From: Neobacillus sp. DY30
Lineage (GTDB): Bacteria; Bacillota; Bacilli; Bacillales; Cytobacillaceae
Direction: 5' to 3'
DNA length: 64,000 nucleotides
Assembly: GCF_030123065.1 (NCBI RefSeq)
Contig: NZ_CP126093.1
Coordinates: 4,842,001 to 4,906,000 of the forward strand
The notes beneath the pieces are model-generated. The model had not been told where the DNA came from. It saw nothing but the letters and a program-made list of their open reading frames with translations, and did not search any database. Position 1 is the first letter of the stretch; each line of letters opens with the position of its first letter. Positions 50,889 to 57,949 of this stretch are shown here, in pieces. A program made the position numbers and the translations under genes.

Positions 50889-51464
50889 TTAAATTTCAGA
50901 ATCCAGGTAATAAGTCGTTTTTACCTCGTATTTCGGTGTTTTATCAAGATGTGTTTGATATAAAACTACTTCGTTCACATTAAATACAAGCGGTTCTGAC
51001 TGCAGCTCGATCCAAGTGTCAAGCAGGCTTTTATGAAAAACCTGGTTCCCTGACCACTTTCGAGCAAGAGTAATATGAGGTTTAAAAGGTCTTGTTTCAA
51101 GTTGAAAACCTGCTTCGACACATGCCGTGAACACTTTTTCCCTAACATTACTCAACTCGTTACTCTCTTTTGTATCCATCCAAAAGATTCGGGGTGAATC
51201 CGCCTTTCCAAAAGTTCCGAGCTTGTTTATTTCAAGTGAAAATCCTTTAAATTCGCTTAAAGCTTCGCGAACATTTTCTAATGCGATGGAAAGTTTTTCT
51301 GAAGGGGCATTGCCTAAAAAGGCTAATGTAATATGCAAATCTTCATGGTGAACCCAGCGGCTGAATGGGAGAATTTCTTTTAACCTCTCAATATTGCTTT
51401 GCATAATTAGTTTTATTTCAGTTGGGATTTTTATTGCAAAGAAAAAATGTGTGTGCTTGTTCAT
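50889..51464 (-). CDS. thpR: RNA 2',3'-cyclic phosphodiesterase (ThpR/LigT family)
   Basis: This 2H phosphoesterase superfamily protein carries both catalytic HxTx motifs, LHITLAFLG and PHITLARKW, about 80 residues apart. The family opens 2',3'-cyclic phosphates on RNA and was first described as a 2'-5' RNA ligase. I choose the ATG at 51464 (MNKHTHFFFAIKIP) because AAAGGA lies eight bases upstream; the ATG at 51473 directly touches that site. It is co-directional with ytlR-amyX (20-base gap), probably one operon. Confidence 0.93.
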   Translation of the reverse strand: MNKHTHFFFAIKIPTEIKLIMQSNIERLKEILPFSRWVHHEDLHITLAFLGNAPSEKLSIALENVREALSEFKGFSLEINKLGTFGKADSPRIFWMDTKESNELSNVREKVFTACVEAGFQLETRPFKPHITLARKWSGNQVFHKSLLDTWIELQSEPLVFNVNEVVLYQTHLDKTPKYEVKTTYYLDSEI

Positions 51465-51528
51465 ATTTATCATTCCTTTTCCTATTTTAGACTATTTTTT
51501 CCAAGTAGTATGTATTTTACAGCTTAAT

Positions 51529-51565
51529 AAAGTAGAAACGTGCACCAGATTTTATCTGCTGCACG
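51529..51565 (-). terminator. dat terminator
   Basis: CGTGCAGCAGAT/ATCTGGTGCACG (one mismatch) followed on the minus strand by TTTCTACTTT. Confidence 0.8.
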
Positions 51566-51572
51566 CTCTTTG

Positions 51573-52442
51573 CTATATTTCATTATCGACCAGTACTCCA
51601 CATTGTCTTTCAATTTCTTTTTGAAATAAATCCTGCAATTTACATGTGAGCGGTCCTGGAATTCCAGATTTGACTTTTTTGCCGTCAATTTCAATTATAG
51701 GCATTACTTCCGCTGTCGTACTTGATAAAAATACTTCTTCCGCTTCCTCAAGTTCAGCCAATGAAAATGTCCGTTCTTGCACTGGAATATTATTCTTCAT
51801 ACAAAGATTTAAAATAACATCTTTTGTAATCCCTTTTAATATTAAGTGATTGGATTCATGGGTTATGACTGTCCCATTTTTGACGATAAAAATATTAGAG
51901 GAACTTCCTTCTGTGACATCCTGGCCCCGATGCTGAATCGCTTCAAAACAGCCTTGCTCGCTCGCCTTTTGTTTCGCTAAGAGATTACCTAGCAAATTTA
52001 AACTTTTTATATCACAGCGCAGCCAGCGAATATCCTCTGTTAGGATTGTCTTTACGCCAGATTTCAAGTTTTCTAGTGGTCTTACTCCGTTAATTGTATA
52101 TGCTGTAAGTGTCGGGACGACATTACCTGTTGGAAATAGGTGATTTCGGGGTGCCACCCCTCTTGTAACCTGCATATAAATATTTCCGGTGTTAAGATTG
52201 TTCTTTATAATGAGTTCGTTTAACATTTCAGTTAGCTCAAGACTTGAAAATGGTAATGTAATCCCTATACTTTCACTACTTCTTTTAAACCTTGATAAAT
52301 GTTCTGCTGCCGTAAACATTTTCCCATTATAGACTCGAATGACTTCATAGATTCCATCTCCAAACTGATAACCACGATCTTCGACATCAACCTTAGCCTG
52401 TGAGCGTTCAATAATCTCCCCATTTAATAAGGCAAATTCCAT
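51573..52442 (-). CDS. dat: D-amino acid aminotransferase
   Basis: This fold-type IV PLP enzyme interconverts D-alanine and 2-oxoglutarate with pyruvate and D-glutamate, feeding peptidoglycan precursors. The 289-residue protein starts MEFALLNGEIIERSQAKVDVEDRGYQFGDGIYE. The PLP lysine is Lys146 in RCDIKSLNLLGN. The substrate loop QVTRGVAPRNHLFP matches D-amino acid rather than branched-chain transaminases. AAAGGGGAAAAAG is the ribosome site. Confidence 0.96.
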   Translation of the reverse strand: MEFALLNGEIIERSQAKVDVEDRGYQFGDGIYEVIRVYNGKMFTAAEHLSRFKRSSESIGITLPFSSLELTEMLNELIIKNNLNTGNIYMQVTRGVAPRNHLFPTGNVVPTLTAYTINGVRPLENLKSGVKTILTEDIRWLRCDIKSLNLLGNLLAKQKASEQGCFEAIQHRGQDVTEGSSSNIFIVKNGTVITHESNHLILKGITKDVILNLCMKNNIPVQERTFSLAELEEAEEVFLSSTTAEVMPIIEIDGKKVKSGIPGPLTCKLQDLFQKEIERQCGVLVDNEI

Positions 52443-52895
52443 TCTTTTTCCCCTTTTTACTTATTATTATTGGTATTGAATTGTAAAGTCTTTTCATCCA
52501 CATGATGTGTTATTTATATCCATGCAGATATTTTATCAATATTCACCAAAAAACGAAATAATTTCCGCTATAGTCATAAAAATAAATTTACTAAAAATTC
52601 AGCTAATTTGTCATAAACCTAACTTTAACACCCATAGACTATAGTAAGATTTAAGAAAGGGAGGAGAAAATCCGAACAATTATTGTTACGAACTTATGTT
52701 TTTTATGTAAATATTTCGCTAATGGTGGAAATTTTCAGAAATTGTGGGTACAATAAATGTAAGTCAGCGGGGTATCCACTGCAACTATCTATGAATAAAA
52801 GGAGTTGTCTGCGGGAAGAAAATTACATACTAATCAAAGAGGCTGTCGGTAGAGGGATAGACAATTGGTTTTAAAAAAGGATAGGGAGTGGTTTT
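52443..52895. other. Intergenic region between dat and ytzE with no confident gene
   Basis: A 453-base A/T-rich gap. A GAAAGGGAGGAG ribosome-like site at about 52655-52668 has no start codon at proper spacing. A 63-codon open frame (52683-52874, TTG start, Cys-containing) follows but lacks coding character. The length suggests a long ytzE leader, or the remains of a gene. Confidence 0.4.
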
Positions 52896-53117
52896 TTGAA
52901 ACCTTCAACTAACCGGATGTTAAACCGCATCAAATGCATCTACATGTTTATACGTAATAAAGGCACAGTCACGACGCAAGAACTTGTAGAGGAATTTGGT
53001 ATCACTCCTCGCACCATACAACGAGATTTAAATGTCTTAGCCTATAATGACTTGGTAATTAGCCCAAGCCGCGGAAAATGGACGACAACACAAAAAAAGG
53101 TAAAAATGTCTTCGTAA
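52896..53117 (+). CDS. ytzE: DeoR-type HTH protein YtzE
   Basis: This 73-residue protein consists only of a DeoR-family helix-turn-helix (RIKCIYMFIRNKGTVTTQELVEEFGITPRTIQRDLNVLAYNDLVI) and lacks the sugar-phosphate sensor domain. It could bind DNA as a constitutive small regulator or act with another subunit; no target is known. It starts with TTG, supported by ATAGGGAGTG upstream. YtzE occurs in this neighbourhood in B. subtilis. Confidence 0.88.
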   Translation: MKPSTNRMLNRIKCIYMFIRNKGTVTTQELVEEFGITPRTIQRDLNVLAYNDLVISPSRGKWTTTQKKVKMSS

Positions 53118-53131
53118 TATATGGAAAAAAT

Positions 53132-53180
53132 AAAAGCAAGCAAGCATGCGATTGTTTCGTGTGCTTGCTTGCTTTTATTT
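53132..53180 (+). terminator. ytzE terminator
   Basis: Fifteen-base-pair perfect stem AAAAGCAAGCAAGCA/TGCTTGCTTGCTTTT followed by ATTTTT. Its arms are themselves GCAA/TTGC direct repeats. Confidence 0.9.
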
Positions 53181-53229
53181 TTAAAATAAGGTTGAATATC
53201 TATTATATTATGATATATTAGTATAATAC

Positions 53230-53254
53230 TTTAATGCTTAAAAGCGTTTAAGTG
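53230..53254. promoter_or_regulatory. Shared palindromic motif upstream of ytnA (copy 2)
   Basis: TTTAATGCTTAAAAGC followed by GTTTAAGTG. It contains the perfect palindrome CTTAAA-AGCG-TTTAAG in its arms and matches the aroA motif (33667-33691) at 21 of 25 positions. It lies just downstream of a TATAAT (53222-53227), where a repressor would block transcription. Confidence 0.5.
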
Positions 53255-53288
53255 AAGTGGTAATTTTATAAAATAAAGGTAGGACAAC

Positions 53289-54620
53289 ATGGAAAATAAT
53301 CATGAACTAAAAAAAGGATTACTGCCAAGGCATGTCCAGTTTATTGCCTTAGCTGGCATGATTGGCACAGGCATATTTAAAGGGAGTACCGATACGTTAA
53401 ATATAGCGGGGCCAAGTGTTATCTTTACCTATCTTATTGGCGGACTATTATTATTTATCGTTATGGCAGCTTTAGGTGAGATGGCTATTGCTTTTCCCAA
53501 TCACAATGTGCAGCTGCTTCTTTATCGAGCATTTGGTTTTAAGCTGTCGTTCATTACTGGCTGGTTATATTGGATCAACTGGACCATTGTAATCACAGTT
53601 GAATTATTAGCGGCGGGAAGTTTTCTGCAATTTTGGTATCCCTCCATACCGCTTTGGCTTCTTAGTTTGTTATGTGCCGCCATCATTATCGCCATTAATT
53701 TATTCCCTGTAAAATATTATGGAGAGCTCGAGTTTTGGTTTGCAGGAATTAAAATAATCGCTTTAGTGGCTTTTATCTTTTTGGGCGCTCTTATCATCTT
53801 TGGTGTTTTTCCAAGTGATATTGGAGATCCTCTAGAAAACTATACTGCACATGGCGGTTTTTTCCCACATGGAGTCAGTGGTATGCTAAGTGCCTTTTTG
53901 GTGGTTATGTTTTCTTATGGCGGTGCTGAATTAATTGGGGTTGCCGTAACGGAAACGAAGGACGCTGAACGGGTTATGCCAAGTATCATAAAGGGTGCGG
54001 TATGGCGAGTTATTATTTTTTATATTTTCCCAATCTTAATTATTTGTGGCATTATGCCTTGGAATTCTGTTACTGGACAAGACAGTCCATTTGTTCAAGT
54101 ATTTACTATGACAGGACTTCCTGGTGCAGCACATGTTATGAATTTCATCCTTTTAACTGCCGTGCTTTCAGCTGCCAATTCGGGAATCTATGCAACATCG
54201 AGGACGCTATTTTCTATGGCAAAAAGCGGAGTGGCTCCTAAAGGATTAATGAAAACTTCTAGAACTGGAATTCCCTTTATTGGTCTAATGATTACCAGTT
54301 TCTTCTTATTAGTTGGTGTGTTCTTAGCATATATCAGTCCTAGTAATGTCATTAGTTATCTAATGACCATCCCTGGCTTTACAATTATGATGGTATGGAT
54401 AGGAATTTGTGCCGCCCATTTAAAGCTTAGACCGCAGTATACGGTTAAGCCTGCTTTTCAGGTGAAATGGTTTCCAATTACGACCATTATTGCTATTTTG
54501 GCATTAAGTTTGATCTTTATCGGATTTATTTTTAGTCCAAGCAACTTAATAGGCTCATCTGTTTCTCTAATCATAGTAGGAATGCTGGTAGTTCTATCAT
54601 TTATTACAAAAAAGAAGTGA
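53289..54620 (+). CDS. ytnA: Amino acid permease (AAT family, YtnA-like)
   Basis: This 443-residue APC-superfamily transporter has 12 predicted helices. The N-terminus KKGLLPRHVQFIALAGMIGTGIFKGSTDTLNIAGPSVIFTYLIGG shows the substrate-binding unwound helix GMIGTGIF. The conserved loop FSYGGAELIGVAVTETKDAERVMPSIIKG and the SAANSGIYATSRTLFSMAKSG segment mark the amino acid/H+ symporter group. Substrate is not certain; YtnA is often annotated as an asparagine or proline-type permease. Start supported by AAAGGTAGGACAAC. Confidence 0.93.
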   Translation: MENNHELKKGLLPRHVQFIALAGMIGTGIFKGSTDTLNIAGPSVIFTYLIGGLLLFIVMAALGEMAIAFPNHNVQLLLYRAFGFKLSFITGWLYWINWTIVITVELLAAGSFLQFWYPSIPLWLLSLLCAAIIIAINLFPVKYYGELEFWFAGIKIIALVAFIFLGALIIFGVFPSDIGDPLENYTAHGGFFPHGVSGMLSAFLVVMFSYGGAELIGVAVTETKDAERVMPSIIKGAVWRVIIFYIFPILIICGIMPWNSVTGQDSPFVQVFTMTGLPGAAHVMNFILLTAVLSAANSGIYATSRTLFSMAKSGVAPKGLMKTSRTGIPFIGLMITSFFLLVGVFLAYISPSNVISYLMTIPGFTIMMVWIGICAAHLKLRPQYTVKPAFQVKWFPITTIIAILALSLIFIGFIFSPSNLIGSSVSLIIVGMLVVLSFITKKK

Positions 54621-54648
54621 TATCCATTTGGGTATCACTTCTTTTTTT
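54607..54648 (+). terminator. ytnA terminator
   Basis: AAAAAGAAGTGATA/TATCACTTCTTTTT, 14 base pairs, ending in seven T residues. The stop codon is inside the left arm. Confidence 0.9.
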
Positions 54649-54663
54649 GCTGAACATACTTCG

Positions 54664-54816
54664 ATTGTGCCCGTAAATGCCGCCAACTTTTAATTATGGG
54701 AACTATCCATCCTATTTGTGCCGATAAATCCTTCAACCTTTAATTACGGGAACAATCCGGCCTTATTTGTGCCCATAAATCCTCCAATCTTTAATTAAAG
54801 GAACTATCCATCTGTA
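54664..54816. repeat. Three 51-bp tandem repeats
   Basis: Units start at 54664, 54715 and 54766, each 51 bases: TTTGTGCCCATAAATCC, then TTCAACCTTTAATTACGGG and AACTATCCATCCTA with substitutions. All lie between the ytnA terminator and the convergent ATPase gene. No gene fits. Confidence 0.9.
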
Positions 54817-54879
54817 ATCCTGTACGAAGAACCAACTCGCCCCGATCAACCAATTTGTTTCAAAAATTTAAGGGCGTTT

Positions 54880-55599
54880 TCATTCCTCTTTAAATAGTTC
54901 ATGTAGAAATCTCTTTCTATTTTCTAAAAAATATTTTGTAATATTGTAATGGTCTGTATCTTCATAGTTTATCTTTGAGATTTCACCATTGTCAAAGCTA
55001 TAAATGTCTGCATCTGGATAGCCCAATAGAATGGGAGAATGGGTAGCAATGATAAATTGCGCGTTATCTCTTGTTTCGAGGTCGTGAATGATTTTTAAGA
55101 GTGTTAATTGCCGCGCAGGGGATAATGCAGCCTCCGGTTCATCTAGAAGATAAATTGCTTCCCCATTAAATCGATTTAAAAATAACGATAAAAAGGATTC
55201 CCCATGGGATTGTTTTAACAATGATCTTCCTCCATAATCCCGATAACCATTCTCATCTACTTCATCAATATGGGTAGCAAAATGATAAAACGATTCTGCT
55301 CGCAAAAAGAAACCATTCGTAATCTTAGGCATCCACGAAAGTCTTATGTAATGGCTAAGCTCAGAATCTGATTCATGCACATCATAAGAATTATTTCGGC
55401 TGCCGCCTGCAGTATTGAAATCACATTTGTGTGCGATTGCTTCTAATAACGTGGATTTACCTGAGCCATTTTCACCTACAAAAAAGGTGACGTTCCTTTC
55501 TAATTTAATCTCTTCAAGGCTATTAATTGCAAGTATTGAAAATGGGTAGAGGTTAAAGGTTGGAATCTTTTCTTTTAATAAAGTAACTTTTTTTAACAT
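54880..55599 (-). CDS. SMC/RecF-type AAA ATPase, stand-alone
   Basis: This 239-residue ABC-type ATPase has no transporter context. In order: Walker A FVGENGSGKSTLLEAI (about 40-55), a long insertion rich in Tyr/Asp/Arg, a signature-like SHGESFLSLFLNRF, Walker B AIYLLDEPEAALSPARQ and the H-loop FIIATHSPILLGYPDA. The architecture matches small AAA_21/OLD-like ATPases, chromosome-encoded proteins of unclear function that are sometimes part of defence or repair systems. No nuclease or toxin gene is adjacent. It is an orphan in this syntenic block. Confidence 0.88.
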   Translation of the reverse strand: MLKKVTLLKEKIPTFNLYPFSILAINSLEEIKLERNVTFFVGENGSGKSTLLEAIAHKCDFNTAGGSRNNSYDVHESDSELSHYIRLSWMPKITNGFFLRAESFYHFATHIDEVDENGYRDYGGRSLLKQSHGESFLSLFLNRFNGEAIYLLDEPEAALSPARQLTLLKIIHDLETRDNAQFIIATHSPILLGYPDADIYSFDNGEISKINYEDTDHYNITKYFLENRKRFLHELFKEE

Positions 55600-55652
55600 A
55601 TTAACTCTCCTACTTAATTAGTTCCTATGAATTTCATTTTACACCGAGGACG

Positions 55653-55685
55653 CAAAAAAGCAGCTCTACTTTTTAGTAAAGCTGC
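55653..55685 (-). terminator. speD terminator
   Basis: GCAGCTTTACT/AGTAGAGCTGC on the minus strand followed by TTTTTTGCG. It separates speD from the ATPase gene. Confidence 0.85.
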
Positions 55686-55740
55686 GAACTTTCTTTTTGG
55701 CTACCATCCGACATAGATAGGCGATTAGTAAAATGGTCAT

Positions 55741-56547
55741 TTATTGGATGTTCTTTCCATAAAAAATTTCATCCATCTCAACCTTTATTCTCTCGGTAAT
55801 TTCAATTATCTCTTCCGGTTGTAATGTTTCTTTTTTATAGCCAAATAAATAGTTGTTTAAATCAAATTCCCGAAGTTTACATTTTGTATGGAAAATATTT
55901 TCTTGATACACATTTACATCAATCATGTCGAATAGTTCGCCAACATCATCGGGAATATAATTCTGAATCGAGCTGATTTCATGATCAATAAATAATTTAT
56001 ATCCATCTTTATCTCTTGTAAATCCACGCACACGATAATCGATTATCATAACGTCCGTTTCAAACGAACGAATAAGATAATGCAGTGCCTTAAGCGGTGA
56101 AATTTCTCCGCAAGTAGATACATCAATATCTGCCCTAAAGGTACTGATACCTTCATCAGGATGATATTCAGGGTATGTATGAACAGTGATATGACTCTTA
56201 TCTAACTGCATAACGACCGATTCTGGCAGCGGTCCTGGTGATTCCTCAAAATGTTCTGACGGAGCATTTTCAACTGGGCCCTCGGATACAAGAAGCGTTA
56301 CACTTGCCCCTGCGGGTTCAAAATCCTGACTTGCTACGTTTAATACATGTGCACCAATAATATCCGATACATTCGTTAGGATCTTTTGTAACCTTTCTGC
56401 ACTATATTGTTCATCAATATACTTTAAGTACGCCTCACGCTCTTCTTTTGATCTTGTATAACAAATATCGTACATATTAAAGCTTAATGATTTGGTCAAG
56501 TTATTAAAGCCATGCAGTTCGATCGTCTCTTTGTGTGAAAGTTTCAC
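55741..56547 (-). CDS. speD: S-adenosylmethionine decarboxylase, E. coli-type
   Basis: SpeD makes decarboxylated SAM for spermidine synthesis. It is the longer enterobacterial-type proenzyme (268 residues), not the approximately 126-residue SpeD typical of B. subtilis. The processing site is in LDKSHITVHTYPEYHP: cleavage before Ser118 would create the pyruvoyl group. Further family blocks are STFRADIDVSTCGEISPLKALHYLI and VMIIDYRVRGFTRD. The ribosome site is GGGGGAAGCAGC. No spermidine synthase gene is nearby. Confidence 0.95.
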   Translation of the reverse strand: MKLSHKETIELHGFNNLTKSLSFNMYDICYTRSKEEREAYLKYIDEQYSAERLQKILTNVSDIIGAHVLNVASQDFEPAGASVTLLVSEGPVENAPSEHFEESPGPLPESVVMQLDKSHITVHTYPEYHPDEGISTFRADIDVSTCGEISPLKALHYLIRSFETDVMIIDYRVRGFTRDKDGYKLFIDHEISSIQNYIPDDVGELFDMIDVNVYQENIFHTKCKLREFDLNNYLFGYKKETLQPEEIIEITERIKVEMDEIFYGKNIQ

Positions 56548-56642
56548 GCTGCTTCCCCCTTTTTGATTTTCACATGTGGGACAGTGTAGTAAATATTTTT
56601 AGATTACCCAGTTTTTGATTTGTTACTAATTAAACTACTTAT

Positions 56643-56657
56643 TTATAATTATTATAA
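56643..56657. promoter_or_regulatory. PerR box upstream of dps
   Basis: TTATAATTATTATAA is a 15 of 15 match to the PerR/Fur-family consensus TTATAATNATTATAA, located just upstream of the dps -35 region. Confidence 0.85.
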
Positions 56658-56664
56658 TTTAATA

Positions 56665-56692
56665 TTTACTTTTAATTAATATGTGTTATAAT
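56665..56692 (+). promoter_or_regulatory. Promoter of dps
   Basis: Extended -10 TGTTATAAT (TATAAT at 56687-56692) with a weak TTTACT at 56665-56670 (16-base spacer). Confidence 0.65.
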
Positions 56693-56724
56693 TAAAACAG
56701 ATTAGAAATTAGGAGGAATGAACA

Positions 56725-57174
56725 ATGACACAACATACAATCACACTAGAACAAGTAATGAATCAACAACTCGCGAACTGGAATGTATTATATACGAAGC
56801 TGCATCGTTTTCACTGGTATGTAAAAGGACCACACTTTTTTACATTGCATTCGAAATTTGAAGAATTGTACGAAGAGGCTGCAGGAACGATCGATGAATT
56901 AGCTGAACGGTTATTAATCACAGGCGGAAAGCCGATTTCTACATTAAAAGAGTACATCCAATATGCCACTCTTGAAGAAACTACTGAAACACTATCTGCT
57001 GAAGAAATGGTACAAAATGTGGTAAATGATTTCTCCCAGCTTATCTCTGAATTAAAGGAAGCTAAAATCGTTGCAGAACAGGGAAATGATGAAGTAACAA
57101 GTGATATGTTTACCGAATTAATTGAAACACTAAGCAAACATAATTGGATGTTAACATCCTTTCTTCAAGCGTAA
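56725..57174 (+). CDS. dps: Dps/MrgA family ferritin-like DNA-binding protein
   Basis: Dps oxidises and stores iron with hydrogen peroxide as oxidant and protects DNA. The 149-residue protein has the inter-subunit ferroxidase residues in KLHRFHWYVKGPHFFTLHSKFEELYEEAAGTIDELAERLL: His in HRFHW, the H of LHSKF, and Asp/Glu in the following helix. A perfect PerR box upstream indicates peroxide induction like mrgA of B. subtilis. The ribosome site is TTAGGAGGAATGAAC. Confidence 0.96.
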   Translation: MTQHTITLEQVMNQQLANWNVLYTKLHRFHWYVKGPHFFTLHSKFEELYEEAAGTIDELAERLLITGGKPISTLKEYIQYATLEETTETLSAEEMVQNVVNDFSQLISELKEAKIVAEQGNDEVTSDMFTELIETLSKHNWMLTSFLQA

Positions 57175-57206
57175 AAAGGACAAGGCACGCAGCCTTGTCC
57201 TTTTTA
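57173..57206. terminator. Bidirectional terminator between dps and ytzG
   Basis: AAAAGGACAAGGC/GCCTTGTCCTTTT with a five-base loop. Confidence 0.9.
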
Positions 57207-57923
57207 CTTTACTTGGTAATTCCTTAAAAGCTCTATCTCTTCATCTGTCAGCTCTCTATACTCACCTAATTCAAGGGTCTCATCAAGAGGTAGTGGTCCC
57301 ATAGAAATCCTCTTCAAATAGACAACTTTTTTTCCAACTGCTTCAAACATTCTTTTCACTTGATGGAACTTGCCCTCGGTTATGGTCAGCTCGATGTCCG
57401 ATCGTATACCAGACTTCAAAATTTTTAACATACCTGGTTTAGTTTGATACCCATCATCGAGTGTAACTCCCTCTGCAAAAGCTTTTATGTCATCATCGGT
57501 TACTTCCTGGTTTATCACCGCAAAATAGGTCTTGGGTACATGCTTTTTAGGTGAAAGCAGACGATGGGCCAATTGACCATCATTGGTAATCAATAATAAC
57601 CCTTCTGTATCCTTGTCCAATCTTCCGACTGGAAACGGTTCATAAACCTGATCTTCAAGTTCCAATAAATCGATAACTGTTTCCCCAGCACTGTCCTCCG
57701 TAGCCGACAATACTCCTTGAGGTTTGTTCATCATTAGGTAGATAAATTCTTTATATTCAACTACTTCTCCATTTAAAGTAACCGTTTGTTTATTTGTATC
57801 GACTTGCTGTTTCGCGTCCTTTACGATTACATCATCGATTTTAACAGCGCCGCTTTTTAGAAGCTGCTTTACTTCCTTACGGCTTCCATAGCCAAGATTA
57901 GCAAGCATTTTATCAATTCTCAA
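57204..57923 (-). CDS. ytzG: 16S rRNA pseudouridine synthase (RsuA family) YtzG
   Basis: The RsuA/RluB-type enzyme isomerises a uridine in 16S rRNA (U516 in E. coli). An N-terminal S4 domain (MRIDKMLANLGYGSRKEVKQLLKSGAVKID) is followed by the catalytic domain with Asp in PVGRLDKDTEGLLLITNDG and the late motif TITEGKFHQVKRMFEAVG. 239 residues is normal. It follows ytgP by 26 bases in one operon. Confidence 0.95.
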   Translation of the reverse strand: MRIDKMLANLGYGSRKEVKQLLKSGAVKIDDVIVKDAKQQVDTNKQTVTLNGEVVEYKEFIYLMMNKPQGVLSATEDSAGETVIDLLELEDQVYEPFPVGRLDKDTEGLLLITNDGQLAHRLLSPKKHVPKTYFAVINQEVTDDDIKAFAEGVTLDDGYQTKPGMLKILKSGIRSDIELTITEGKFHQVKRMFEAVGKKVVYLKRISMGPLPLDETLELGEYRELTDEEIELLRNYQVK

Positions 57924-57949
57924 GGTAATCCTCCTTCTTTTTTAGGAGT

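Noticed and set aside
52683..52874. A 63-codon open frame before ytzE
   Set aside because: TTG start, ribosome-like site too far away (about 14 bases), no recognisable domain; kept only as an unexplained region.
54664..54816. CRISPR array
   Set aside because: Units are directly adjacent 51-bp repeats without spacers, and there are no cas genes.
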